From Maridesulfovibrio frigidus DSM 17176 (GTDB taxonomy: Bacteria > Desulfobacterota > Desulfovibrionia > Desulfovibrionales > Desulfovibrionaceae): DNA of 64,000 nucleotides. The notes beneath the pieces were generated by a model. The model did no database searches. It was not told where the DNA came from and saw only the letters and a program-made list of their open reading frames with translations. How positions within the stretch are numbered: the first letter of the stretch is position 1; every line of letters begins with the position of its first letter. The stretch covers positions 62,001-126,000 of the forward strand of contig NZ_JONL01000006.1 in assembly GCF_000711735.1 (NCBI RefSeq), read 5' to 3'. Shown here piece by piece: positions 25,550 through 34,685 of the stretch. Made by a program: the position numbers and the translations under genes.

Positions 25550-26752
25550 ATGACTAAATATGAATCGCTGGTCGAAAAAAATAATAAAGTTATCTGCAAC
25601 ACCTACGGCAGATATCCCGTTGATGTAACCAAAGCAAAAGGTAGCAGGCTTTGGGATCTCGCAGGTCGTGAATACATAGACCTACTATCCGGCATATCTG
25701 TAGCGAACCTCGGCCACTGCCGTGATGACCTTGCAGATGTGATGGCTGAGCAAGCCCGCAAGCTTGTACAGGTTAGCAATCTTTTCTATCAGGCAGAACA
25801 GGTTGAGTGCGCTGAAAAGCTCCTCGCCACATGCGGTGCAGACAAGGTTTTCTTTTCCAACTCTGGAGCCGAAGCAAACGAAGCGGCAATTAAACTCGCA
25901 AGGCGGTACATGCGGACTGTTAAAGAAAGAGACGCCTACGAGATTATTACACTCGAAGGATCTTTCCATGGCAGAACTCTCGCAACTCTAACCGCAACAG
26001 GTCAAACAGGTCCCATTAAAGACGGTTTCGGACCGCTTCCGGAAGGGTTCTCCTATGTTCCGGTCAATGACATTGAAGCTCTAACATCAGCAGTGAGTGG
26101 CAAAACAGCTGCAATAATGATTGAGATGGTTCAGGGTGAAGGCGGTATTAATCCACTGGATCATGATTATGTTGACGGTATTATAGCTCTAGCGAAAGAA
26201 AAAGACATTTTGCTGATAGTTGACGAAATTCAGTCTGGACTTTGCCGGACAGGTAAATGGTGGGCGCATCAGCATTACGGAATCACTCCTGACATTTTCA
26301 CTTCTGCCAAGGCTCTTGCAAACGGACTCCCAATGGGAGCCATGCTTGCAACCGATAAGGCTGCAAAAGGATTCACCCCCGGCTCCCATGCCACTACTTT
26401 TGGCGGCGGCGCGCTGGTTTCAAAAGTTTCATCAAAAGTTCTCGACATTATGACAGAGAATAAACTTGATGAACGGGCGGCAGAACTGGGCGCATTCTTC
26501 ATGGGTGAAGCAAACAAAATGAAAGATAAGTATCCCGGTAAAATTAATTCCGTCAGAGGTCTCGGCCTTATGCTCGGTGTTGAACTGGGATTTGACGGAA
26601 GTGAAGTCTTTACCAAACTTCGTGAGAAAGGGTTTATCCTTAATCTCACCAAAGGGACAATTTTAAGACTCTTGCCCGCTCTTACAATTGATAAGCAGGA
26701 CCTTGTCGTATTTCTTGATGCTTTGGACTCCCTGCTTGCGAAAATGGATTAA
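25550..26752 (+). CDS. argD: Acetylornithine aminotransferase
   Basis: 400-aa class III PLP aminotransferase of arginine synthesis, and possibly of lysine synthesis as succinyldiaminopimelate aminotransferase. Marks are FSNSGAEANEAAIKLARRYM, the PLP aspartate in LLIVDEIQSGLCRTG and the Schiff-base lysine in TSAKALANGLPMGA. TTFGGGALVSK contacts the cofactor phosphate. Starts 30 bases after dut. No other arg genes are here. Confidence 0.93.
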   Translation: MTKYESLVEKNNKVICNTYGRYPVDVTKAKGSRLWDLAGREYIDLLSGISVANLGHCRDDLADVMAEQARKLVQVSNLFYQAEQVECAEKLLATCGADKVFFSNSGAEANEAAIKLARRYMRTVKERDAYEIITLEGSFHGRTLATLTATGQTGPIKDGFGPLPEGFSYVPVNDIEALTSAVSGKTAAIMIEMVQGEGGINPLDHDYVDGIIALAKEKDILLIVDEIQSGLCRTGKWWAHQHYGITPDIFTSAKALANGLPMGAMLATDKAAKGFTPGSHATTFGGGALVSKVSSKVLDIMTENKLDERAAELGAFFMGEANKMKDKYPGKINSVRGLGLMLGVELGFDGSEVFTKLREKGFILNLTKGTILRLLPALTIDKQDLVVFLDALDSLLAKMD

Positions 26753-26840
26753 TGAGCTAATGATACCTGTTAACCCTTGACCAGCAATCTACCCAAACTT
26801 ACCTTTGTAGTATAGACTAGGAAAAAATGGAGAGATACTT

Positions 26841-27050
26841 ATGGACACGGTAGCATTATCCACCCCTGTAGAGGGCGGAGTTCAAGATACGTCTGTTACG
26901 CCTGTTGCCAAGACAGAGCGCCCTGAGCTTGTTGCTAACGACATGAGCGATGTTGCGCTAAGAGCACATGAAGCAGACCTTGATAGAAGTGCCGCGGCAA
27001 CCTTAAACAGGTTAACAGGTAAAGGCTCCATTATTGATCAAATGATTTAA
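26841..27050 (+). CDS. Small acidic/polar protein, 69 aa
   Basis: Unrecognised. A GGAGAGA ribosome-binding site precedes the ATG and a strong terminator follows, so it is probably a real monocistronic gene. The first 30 residues are low-complexity Val/Thr/Pro/Ser; then comes an Ala/Asp-rich likely helix (DMSDVALRAHEADLDRSAAA) and a conserved-looking end, TLNRLTGKGSIIDQMI. No Cys, no signal peptide, no membrane segment. The look is that of a small partner protein with a C-terminal docking helix. Confidence 0.6.
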   Translation: MDTVALSTPVEGGVQDTSVTPVAKTERPELVANDMSDVALRAHEADLDRSAAATLNRLTGKGSIIDQMI

Positions 27051-27065
27051 CAACATCTCTAAATC

Positions 27066-27118
27066 AAAAGCCCAATAGTAACGCGCTTTTTTGTGCGTGA
27101 GTATTTGGGCTTTTTTTT
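27066..27118 (+). terminator. Terminator after the 69-aa gene
   Basis: AAAAGCCCAATA pairs with TATTTGGGCTTTT around a branched loop with an inner CGCGC/GTGCG-like stem, followed by eight T. Confidence 0.85.
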
Positions 27119-27152
27119 AATAAAATTCCAAAAAAAATAAATAAGGCTGACA

Positions 27153-28025
27153 ATGTCCAAACTTCTTAAAATTCAATTTACGCTTCCTGAAACTGAAATG
27201 GATGAATGTCAGGTTTACCTTTCCGGAAGAGTTGCTCATGGCTGGGAAGAAAAACCGCAAGATGATGATTCTATATTTTACACAATTCATCTCGAAGACC
27301 ACCCTCTAGGTTCTGAAATCGTAGCTGAAATTCAGAAACGTTGGCCGGATGCCGGATGCATTGGCGAAGAAATTGAAGATGAGAATTGGGGACTTGCTTG
27401 GAAAGAATTTTTTGTCCCTGTCGTGTGCGGAGATATGTTTGAAATATTGCCACCATGGCTTTTAGAAAAGAAGACCGAAGGACTGACTCAGATAGTAATC
27501 GAGCCTAAGATGGCCTTTGGTACTGGCGGCCACCCCACCACTGCGCTTTGCCTTGAACTTATCAGTAAACTTTCCCGCGAAGGAAAGCTTAATCCAGAAA
27601 TGTCATTTTTCGATCTCGGCACTGGTTCAGCTATCCTTTCCATAGCCCTTGCCAAGCTTGGACTCAAAGGAACAGGCGTGGATATTGACCCGCAATCAAT
27701 CGTATGCGCTCTGGAAAACATGCAGAACAACGATGTTGAAGACGATATAACTCTTGCGGTCGGCAGTGCGGATTGTATTGATCCAAGTCTGAAATACGAC
27801 CTTGTTGTCGCCAACATTCTGTCCGGGCCGCTAATTGAACTTTCTCCGGACGTTATCGGAAGGCTAAAAGAAAATTCGATCCTAATTCTATCAGGTATAC
27901 TGAATGAACAGGCCGAAAATGTAGCTAAGGCTTACATCACAAAAGGATTACCAGCTCCTGAAATTTTCATAGACGGTGAATGGGCAGGTTTGCTCTGGGA
28001 AAACACTGGCGCTATCGACAGCTAG
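27153..28025 (+). CDS. prmA: Ribosomal protein L11 methyltransferase
   Basis: 290-aa class I SAM methyltransferase that trimethylates ribosomal protein L11. The N-terminal substrate-recognition domain is followed by KMAFGTGGHPTTALCLEL, the SAM motif FDLGTGSAILSIALAKLG, the acidic loop GVDIDPQSIVCALEN and the catalytic-site VVANILSGPLIEL. AAGG precedes the ATG. The next gene starts 42 bases on. Confidence 0.94.
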   Translation: MSKLLKIQFTLPETEMDECQVYLSGRVAHGWEEKPQDDDSIFYTIHLEDHPLGSEIVAEIQKRWPDAGCIGEEIEDENWGLAWKEFFVPVVCGDMFEILPPWLLEKKTEGLTQIVIEPKMAFGTGGHPTTALCLELISKLSREGKLNPEMSFFDLGTGSAILSIALAKLGLKGTGVDIDPQSIVCALENMQNNDVEDDITLAVGSADCIDPSLKYDLVVANILSGPLIELSPDVIGRLKENSILILSGILNEQAENVAKAYITKGLPAPEIFIDGEWAGLLWENTGAIDS

Positions 28026-28066
28026 AAAACGGCTGAAACAAACCCAATAAGCGAAAATAAGTTAAT

Positions 28067-28720
28067 ATGAACAGAGAAGCCCTTCTCATGGAATACTATG
28101 AGACCCTGTCTGCGGAATTAGGTCCATCCCATTGGTGGCCAGGAGATTCGCCATTTGAAATCGCGGTCGGGGCTATACTTGTTCAGAATACGAACTGGAA
28201 AAACGTCGAGAAAGCAATTGCCAATCTTAAGGCAAACGATGCGCTGACAGTTCAGGGGATGAGAAGTCTTTCCATTGCTGAACTACAGGACCTGATCAGA
28301 CCGTCAGGCTTCTTCCGCATAAAATCCGATCGTTTATTAAACTTTCTTGATTTACTTGAAAAGAACTCAGCGGAATGTGTCACGGATTTATCCGGATTTG
28401 AAACATCCGAGCTGCGCGAAATGCTTCTTTCCGTCAAAGGAATAGGTCCTGAAACAGCGGATTCCATACTTCTTTACGCGCTCGAAAAACCATCATTTGT
28501 GGTAGATGCTTACACACGCAGGATTTTTAATAGACATATGCTTGTGCACGAGGATATTGATTACCACGAACTTCAAAGTTTTTTCGCTGATGTGCTGACA
28601 GAAGACGTTCAACTTTTCAATGAATTCCACGCTCTTCTGGTAAAAACGGCTAAAGAGTGGTGCAAAAAAACGAACCCAGATTGTGAGAGATGCCCGCTTG
28701 GCAAATTTCTTCAAAGCTGA
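28067..28720 (+). CDS. Endonuclease III-related HhH-GPD DNA glycosylase
   Basis: 217-aa base-excision-repair glycosylase. The helix-hairpin-helix VKGIGPETADSILLYAL and the catalytic Asp in FVVDAYTRRIF are present. Where E. coli Nth has its lyase lysine (GVGRKTAN) this protein has Glu (GIGPETAD), so it is probably a monofunctional glycosylase, like the MagIII group that removes 3-methyladenine. The C-terminal cluster motif keeps C-x6-C-x2-C (CKKTNPDCERC), but the expected fourth Cys five residues later is missing before the stop. Substrate uncertain. Confidence 0.85.
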   Translation: MNREALLMEYYETLSAELGPSHWWPGDSPFEIAVGAILVQNTNWKNVEKAIANLKANDALTVQGMRSLSIAELQDLIRPSGFFRIKSDRLLNFLDLLEKNSAECVTDLSGFETSELREMLLSVKGIGPETADSILLYALEKPSFVVDAYTRRIFNRHMLVHEDIDYHELQSFFADVLTEDVQLFNEFHALLVKTAKEWCKKTNPDCERCPLGKFLQS

Positions 28721-28733
28721 ATTAACAGGTAAT

Positions 28734-29864
28734 ATGCACAAAGTTTCTCTCAGGCCTGTGCTGCTCATCTTGGCAGCCATTATACTTCTTTTCCCGCTAC
28801 CGGCGAAATCTTCGCAGACGGAAAGCTCAGCTGTGGGCAGAATTCGTGAAGAAATTAAAGACCAAAAGCAAAATATTAAAAAACAAAAAAAAGTTCTGCT
28901 GAAACTCACCCGCAAAGAACGTGAGATTTTCGGGGAACTTGCTGCAGTTGAAGATAGAATTACCGAGGTAGAACGTACACTGTTCAGAAGTGAAGACGAA
29001 CATACAAAAATTGTTGAAGATGAAGAAGCTGCAAAATTAGAGCAGGATGTTCTTCAAGATGAACTTGAAATAATAGTTAGTAATTTAAAAGTAATGCTCA
29101 CCAAGTTATGGCCGATTCATTCACGTAAACTTGAAAACAAGTTCGGGTCTCTTGAGGACTGGGAAGGTTCCGACCGCAATTTTGTCTGGCTTGCGTCTAT
29201 TTATAAGGACGCTAAAAAAGAACTGACCAGAGCTGAAGAAAAAGCAAAAATGATTTCAGAAAACCTTGAAGTTCAGGCTGAACTTCGTAGTAAAGCTGAA
29301 AGCAAAATGGTTGATATCAACAAAACAAAAGACGTCCTACTAAAGGGTAAGCTCAAACTCCTTTCAGGTATAAGAAGCATAAGATCCATGAAACTCACCC
29401 GAGAACAAGAGTTGAAAGGTCTTCTTGATACAATTAACAAACTGAATTACAAACTCAAAAGCCTTACCAGCAAAAAGATTCTGACTTTTAAAGGTTCACT
29501 GCCGAATCCTTGCGATGGAAAGATTAAAATTAAATTTAAACCTTTTGCCAAGCCACCTGTGCGAGGCACTGGCTACAAGACAAATGGTAATGTTAATGTC
29601 AACTCTATCTTCTGGGGAAAAGTTGTTCACAATGATACACTTAGAGGATTTGGACGCGTTGTTATCATATACCACGGATACAATTATTACTCCTTGTACG
29701 CTTATTTAGCTGAAAGCTTCGTTAAAACCGGACAGGAAGTTGAAAAAGATGAAATTATTGGAAAAACCGGATACTACCCCAACTTAAAAGATACCGGATT
29801 ATATTTTGAATTGCGTTTTCACCAGAAACCCGTTAATCCGCAAAAATGGCTTTCTAAACAATAA
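28734..29864 (+). CDS. EnvC-like murein hydrolase activator with degenerate M23 domain
   Basis: 376 aa. Signal peptide at 1-27 (VLLILAAIILLFPLPAKS), a long coiled coil at about 35-270 (repeated KE, EE and LK heptads), then a LytM/M23 domain (FGRVVIIYHGYNYYSLYAYLAE, IIGKTGYYPNLKDTGLYFEL). The metal-binding His of the family's YAHL and HLHFE motifs are replaced (YAYL, LYFE), so it should activate amidases rather than cleave murein itself, as EnvC does. The start at 28734 gives the signal peptide. ctpA and a divergent deacetylase follow, the common trio. Confidence 0.88.
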   Translation: MHKVSLRPVLLILAAIILLFPLPAKSSQTESSAVGRIREEIKDQKQNIKKQKKVLLKLTRKEREIFGELAAVEDRITEVERTLFRSEDEHTKIVEDEEAAKLEQDVLQDELEIIVSNLKVMLTKLWPIHSRKLENKFGSLEDWEGSDRNFVWLASIYKDAKKELTRAEEKAKMISENLEVQAELRSKAESKMVDINKTKDVLLKGKLKLLSGIRSIRSMKLTREQELKGLLDTINKLNYKLKSLTSKKILTFKGSLPNPCDGKIKIKFKPFAKPPVRGTGYKTNGNVNVNSIFWGKVVHNDTLRGFGRVVIIYHGYNYYSLYAYLAESFVKTGQEVEKDEIIGKTGYYPNLKDTGLYFELRFHQKPVNPQKWLSKQ

Positions 29865-29913
29865 TTAGTAATAACTTTAGCAAGATACAGCACTCACTAA
29901 GCTGGAGGAACAA

Positions 29914-31191
29914 ATGAGAAAAACTTTATGGATGATAGCCATAATCTGCCTTTTAGTAATTTCTGCCGCGCCGCAACCAACAGAAGCCGTTGATGATGCA
30001 CGCTTCAAACCTTTACGCAGATTCAGCCAAGTATTAGACTTAGTTGAACATAATTATGTAAAAGACATTTCTCGCAAAGAACTTGTCGATGATGCGGTAA
30101 AAGGTATGCTCGAGCAGCTTGACCCGCATTCCACATTTCTTTCAGCTGATGATTTCAAGGAGATGCAGGAAGCAACTAGTGGTGCCTTCAGCGGCATCGG
30201 CATCGAAATCAGCCTTGAAAAAGGTCGTTTAACTGTAATTTCACCAATTGAAGACACTCCCGCATATAAGGCTGGACTTCAATCAGGCGACTTGATCCTT
30301 GAAATCGATGGGACACCGACTCAGTCCATTACCCTGATGGAGGCTGTCAGCAAAATCAGAGGTAAACGCGGAACTGATGTCATCCTCACAATCCTTCATA
30401 AAGATGACAACAAGCCCGTTAAAGTCACTATCACCCGCGACTCTATCAAGATCAAAAGTGTAAAAAATCAAGAGCTTGAAAAAGGCTACCTATACCTTAG
30501 ACTTACCCGCTTCAGTGAAAACACTACAAGCGAAATGCTCAAGGCTCTGAATAACTACAAAAAATCTAATGAGCTCAAAGGAATTGTTCTGGATTTACGC
30601 AACAATCCTGGCGGACTTCTTACTCAGGCTGCCTCAGTGGCAGATGCCTTTATCGACAAAGGGATCCTCGTTTACATCGAAGGTCGTGATAAAAATAGTA
30701 GAAAAGACTTCATGGCGGAAGGTAACGCAGGCTTTGCCGACGTTCCTATCGTAACACTCATTAATGCCGGTTCTGCTTCCGCATCAGAGATCGTAGCTGG
30801 CGCACTGAAAGATCATAACAGAGCACTTCTTGTAGGTGAGCGTACATTTGGTAAAGGTTCAGTACAGACCATTATCCCAATGGCTGACGGATCAGGAATA
30901 AAACTGACCACAGCTCTTTACTACACCCCGAGTGGTCGCTCCATTCAGGCTGAAGGAATTGACCCTGACATCATCTATCCTTTCATCCCTCCTTCTAAAG
31001 ATGAAAAAGATGACCGCTTCATTGTCCGTGAACAGGATTTGTCCAGACATCTCGAAAATAACGGTGACAAAAAGTCCGATAAGGACTCGAAGCAAGATGA
31101 TAAAGCACTAAAAATGCTTGAAAGAGACAACCAGATCAGACTAAGCCTTCAGTTGGTGAAGCAGCTTCCACGTTTAAAGGAAATTAAATAG
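29914..31191 (+). CDS. ctpA: Carboxy-terminal processing protease (S41)
   Basis: 425-aa periplasmic serine protease. Signal peptide MRKTLWMIAIICLLVISAA; PDZ domain at about 90-170 (IGIEISLEKGRLTVISPIED, AGLQSGDLILEIDG); protease core with YLRLTRFSENT, LDLRNNPGGLL, nucleophile Ser in NAGSASASEIVAGAL and the general-base Lys in GERTFGKGSVQT. GGAGG precedes the ATG. The C-terminal tail is charged (NNGDKKSDKDSKQDDK). It probably trims envelope proteins and acts with the EnvC-like protein upstream. Confidence 0.95.
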   Translation: MRKTLWMIAIICLLVISAAPQPTEAVDDARFKPLRRFSQVLDLVEHNYVKDISRKELVDDAVKGMLEQLDPHSTFLSADDFKEMQEATSGAFSGIGIEISLEKGRLTVISPIEDTPAYKAGLQSGDLILEIDGTPTQSITLMEAVSKIRGKRGTDVILTILHKDDNKPVKVTITRDSIKIKSVKNQELEKGYLYLRLTRFSENTTSEMLKALNNYKKSNELKGIVLDLRNNPGGLLTQAASVADAFIDKGILVYIEGRDKNSRKDFMAEGNAGFADVPIVTLINAGSASASEIVAGALKDHNRALLVGERTFGKGSVQTIIPMADGSGIKLTTALYYTPSGRSIQAEGIDPDIIYPFIPPSKDEKDDRFIVREQDLSRHLENNGDKKSDKDSKQDDKALKMLERDNQIRLSLQLVKQLPRLKEIK

Positions 31192-31208
31192 CATTAGGAT
31201 AAACTGAA

Positions 31209-32474
31209 GTGGAAAATAATACTTCGGATCAAAATGATAAGCCCGAAACCCCGGAAGAAATTCCGGGAGCTCGGGCTTATCTTTCAAGCCCGTTAGCGGT
31301 AGTTGTAGCCACAGTAGCAACAGCAGCATTCATTTGTATTGTCATTGCTTTGTTGTTCTATGGCGGTGCTGAAACTGTCGCAGACAATCAGCAGGCCATT
31401 CCTCAGGATCAGCAAGGTTTTACATCTCAAAATGCAACCAATAACTATGAAGAAATAATTGAAGACGACCTCGAAGATTTAGTAAAAATTGCCGATCTCT
31501 CTTTAATCAATGCCCTTAAAGATGCTCACGTCTCAATGGCTAAGCTAAAGATTGAAGACGTAACGCTAAAAAAACATCAGGGAAACTCATTTCATTTTCA
31601 ACAGCTTCGTTTTCCACTTAGCACAGACAGCTCTATCTTTATTGAAAGTGTCAAAAAGAAGCTAAACAGTGCAGGTCTGAATGCTGATATAAGCAAGTTA
31701 TCCGAAGGGTACTGGCTACTTAGTATAAATGAAGTTCCAACTCACAAATTTTTTATAGATCAAATTATTACACCTAAAAAACCAGTCGCAGTCGTAATAG
31801 ATCCCAATGCGCCTAAAATGGCGATTGTCATTGACGATATGGGCGAAGATATTGGTCTTGCTCAAAAACTAGCGGATTTAGATGTTCCCGTAACTTTTTC
31901 CATTTGGCCCAACAGTTCACACGCGGGTAAAGTTGCTTTGATTGCCAAGAAAAGTGGGAATGAAATAATGATCCACCTTCCCATGCAGCCTAAAGGATAT
32001 CCGAAAGTTAATCCGGGCGCAGACTCTCTGCTGATCGGCATGAAAGCAAAAACTATTCATGACCGCATAATCTCGGCTATGAAAAAAATACCTGACGCAA
32101 CGGGACTTAACAACCACATGGGTTCGCGTTTCACAGAGAATCTAGCAGGTATGACTGAAGTAATGGTTCCCTTACGCCAAAACGGTTTGTTCTTTTTAGA
32201 CAGCCGCACCACGGCTAAAAGTGCCGCTAATACTGCCGCTAAAAATGGACACGTAACTTTATATGAGCGCAACATCTTTCTCGACAATGTTAAAGACGTG
32301 GCAGCCATTAAATTCCAATTGAATAAAGCGGCTAAAATTGCCCGCCAAAAAGGTCAATCAATAGCGATTGGCCATCCCAACCGCGAAACAGTAGCTGCTA
32401 TTAAACTGTGGTCCAAAGAGATCAAGGGTAAAATAAAAGTTGTTGCAGTTGAGAAGTTAGCTCCACGTAGTTAA
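31209..32474 (+). CDS. Divergent polysaccharide deacetylase (YibQ family)
   Basis: 421 aa, GTG start with AGGAT upstream, 17 bases after ctpA. One N-terminal membrane span (AVVVATVATAAFICIVIALLF), a linker, and a C-terminal deacetylase-like barrel from about 200: MAIVIDDMGEDIGLAQKL, IMIHLPMQPKGYP, NNHMGSRFT, LFFLDSRTT and IAIGHPNRET. The family has no proven substrate. Its place after envC-like and ctpA genes is conserved in many proteobacteria and suggests a cell-envelope or division role. Confidence 0.9.
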   Translation: MENNTSDQNDKPETPEEIPGARAYLSSPLAVVVATVATAAFICIVIALLFYGGAETVADNQQAIPQDQQGFTSQNATNNYEEIIEDDLEDLVKIADLSLINALKDAHVSMAKLKIEDVTLKKHQGNSFHFQQLRFPLSTDSSIFIESVKKKLNSAGLNADISKLSEGYWLLSINEVPTHKFFIDQIITPKKPVAVVIDPNAPKMAIVIDDMGEDIGLAQKLADLDVPVTFSIWPNSSHAGKVALIAKKSGNEIMIHLPMQPKGYPKVNPGADSLLIGMKAKTIHDRIISAMKKIPDATGLNNHMGSRFTENLAGMTEVMVPLRQNGLFFLDSRTTAKSAANTAAKNGHVTLYERNIFLDNVKDVAAIKFQLNKAAKIARQKGQSIAIGHPNRETVAAIKLWSKEIKGKIKVVAVEKLAPRS

Positions 32475-32655
32475 ATATCAATATTTATTTTTTCGTCGTA
32501 ACTCATGACTTTCTCTAAACTTTTTCAATAAATGGGTAGCTTTCCAGCTATTAATGTGTTTTTTACCCCATATGAATCTTACAGGGACTTGACTTGATTA
32601 CCTATTTCAGGCCAAATTAAACAATCAAAAATTTCTAAATCAAAGGTATATCCGG

Positions 32656-33606
32656 ATGAAAAAAATCCTACTTTTCATGGTGCTCATTTTCATGGTCGTA
32701 GTACCAGTTATCCATTCAGCGCAGAGTTATACCGTATCCATTACCCAGATTGTTGAGCACCCTGCTCTCGATTCAATGCGGAAAGGATTTCAAGAGCGCC
32801 TCAAAGAAGCCGATGTTAACGTTCAGTACAACGTTCATATTGCACAAGGCAATCAGGCAACAAACACCCAAATTGCAAGTCAGATTAAGGGAGAAAATCC
32901 TGATCTAATTTTAGCCATTACCACCCCCTCATCGCAAGCAGTTGCTCAGAAAATTAAAGATATACCTATCATTTTCACAGGAGTAACCGACCCCGTTGCC
33001 GCGGGACTGGTTAAAAGTTTAATGAACCCCGGTAATAATATTACCGGCATGACAGACATGAGTCCTATCCGCCGTCAGGTTGAACTTATTAGGGAATTTA
33101 TGCCTGAGATTAAATCCCTCGGGACCATCTACAACGCAGGCGAATCCAACTCCGTTGTACTCATAAAAATACTTAAAGAAGTATGTGCGGAATTTGGTAT
33201 CAAAGTAGAAGAAGCATCAATAGCCAACTCAAGCGGCGTATATCAGGCAGCTAAATCCCTTGTTGGGAAATGTGAAGCTATCTACATTCCTGTCGACAAC
33301 ACTGTTGTTTCCGGCCTTGAAGCTGCAATCAAAGTATGCAGACAGAACAAGCTCCCTATATTTTCAGCTGACACCGATTCGGTAAAACGTGGTACTATCG
33401 CCGCCCTAGCAGTAGACTACTACCGCATGGGTCTTCAGTCTGCAGATATGGCTGTCCGCATTCTTTCCGGCAACGCGAAACCTGCCTCCATGCCAGTTGA
33501 ATCTCTACAGAATTTACAGCTATTCATTAACCCATCCGCAGCGGAAAAAATGGGCATTGCCATTCCAAAGCAGGTTATGAGCAGAGCGGACGAAATCGTT
33601 AAATAA
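32656..33606 (+). CDS. ABC transporter substrate-binding protein (TrpX/YtrF-like)
   Basis: 316-aa receptor of the PF04392-type family (tryptophan/tyrosine-like substrates in known members). Signal peptide MKKILLFMVLIFMVVVPVIHSAQS; then SITQIVEHPALDSMRKGFQERL, AITTPSSQAVAQKI, IIFTGVTDPVAAGLV, TGMTDMSPIRRQVELI. GGTATATCCGG precedes the ATG. The permease and ATPase follow after a terminator, giving the same attenuated arrangement as the amino-acid operons on the left. Confidence 0.9.
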   Translation: MKKILLFMVLIFMVVVPVIHSAQSYTVSITQIVEHPALDSMRKGFQERLKEADVNVQYNVHIAQGNQATNTQIASQIKGENPDLILAITTPSSQAVAQKIKDIPIIFTGVTDPVAAGLVKSLMNPGNNITGMTDMSPIRRQVELIREFMPEIKSLGTIYNAGESNSVVLIKILKEVCAEFGIKVEEASIANSSGVYQAAKSLVGKCEAIYIPVDNTVVSGLEAAIKVCRQNKLPIFSADTDSVKRGTIAALAVDYYRMGLQSADMAVRILSGNAKPASMPVESLQNLQLFINPSAAEKMGIAIPKQVMSRADEIVK

Positions 33607-33699
33607 ACTAGGCACTAAATCGTTTATTATACAACGCTTACAATATTATGTTGAAGCGCGCTCTGAATTCATAATTTGCCAAATCTAGACAATCGAGTT

Positions 33700-33732
33700 A
33701 AAGGCGCGGATGAACCGCGCCTTTTCTTTTTT
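33700..33732 (+). terminator. Intra-operon terminator after TrpX-like gene
   Basis: AAAGGCGCGG, loop ATGAA, CCGCGCCTTTT and a T-rich run. It separates the receptor gene from the permease gene. Confidence 0.85.
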
Positions 33733-33773
33733 ATAATGCCCGGCGTGGATAAACTTATTACCCCAATTATCAG

Positions 33774-34685
33774 ATGATCAGCTTATACGCTTTTATGGGT
33801 GCGCTTGAACAAGGATTCGCCTTCGGGCTGATGGTTCTAGGTGTATATCTAACATTTAGAGTGCTGGACTTTCCAGACCTGACGGTTGACGGAAGTCTGC
33901 CGCTTGGCGCTGCGGTGTCTGCTGTTGCCATCACTAACGGATATCATCCTGCTATCGCCATGAGCATGGCTGTGGGCGCGGGATTCATTGCCGGAGCAGT
34001 CACAGGTATTCTCAATACCAAATTCAAGATACTCCACTTACTGGCATCCATCCTGACCATGATATCATTATATTCAATCAATATACGTATCATGGGCCGT
34101 CCAAATATGACCTTGCTAGGTCAAGATACTTTGATAGACCAGTTCATGGAATTCACAGGACTCGCCCCTTATATTTCGACTCCAATACTTTTCGCGATAG
34201 TTTCAATCATCGCACTCGCCGCACTAATCTGGTTTCTGAAAACGTCATTCGGACTTGCTGTTCTGGCAACAGGTGACAATCCTAAGATGATCACCAGCCT
34301 TGGTGTTAACCGTGACATGATTATAATATTCGGCGTGGGTCTTTCAAATGCAATGGTCGCGCTGTCCGGAGCACTGGTAGCTCAGAATCAAGGTTCCGCA
34401 GACGTAAATATGGGCATCGGAACCATCATCGCAGGGCTGGCTTCAGTAATTATCGGTGAAACAATTTTTAGTACACGAAGTGTCACTGCCGCAATGATTT
34501 CCGCAGTGCTCGGCTCTGTCCTCTACCGTGTCGCAATAGCACTTGCGCTCGGCATGAGAATCGGCGACTTTGCGTTCACCCCGAGTGACCTTAATCTGGT
34601 CACGGCCGTTCTTGTAATCGCCGCGCTGGTCTCTCCGCAGATCAAAGCAAACGTTCTAGGTAGGAGGCTTCGCTCCAATGCTTAA
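33774..34685 (+). CDS. ABC transporter permease (TrpY-like)
   Basis: 303-aa BPD_transp_2 permease with about eight membrane segments, partner of the TrpX-like receptor. Conserved FRVLDFPDLTVDGSLPLGAA near the N-terminus, LATGDNPKMITSLGVNRD (coupling region) and GLASVIIGETIF. The ribosome-binding site is weak. It overlaps the ATPase gene by 8 bases, consistent with coupled translation. Confidence 0.9.
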   Translation: MISLYAFMGALEQGFAFGLMVLGVYLTFRVLDFPDLTVDGSLPLGAAVSAVAITNGYHPAIAMSMAVGAGFIAGAVTGILNTKFKILHLLASILTMISLYSINIRIMGRPNMTLLGQDTLIDQFMEFTGLAPYISTPILFAIVSIIALAALIWFLKTSFGLAVLATGDNPKMITSLGVNRDMIIIFGVGLSNAMVALSGALVAQNQGSADVNMGIGTIIAGLASVIIGETIFSTRSVTAAMISAVLGSVLYRVAIALALGMRIGDFAFTPSDLNLVTAVLVIAALVSPQIKANVLGRRLRSNA

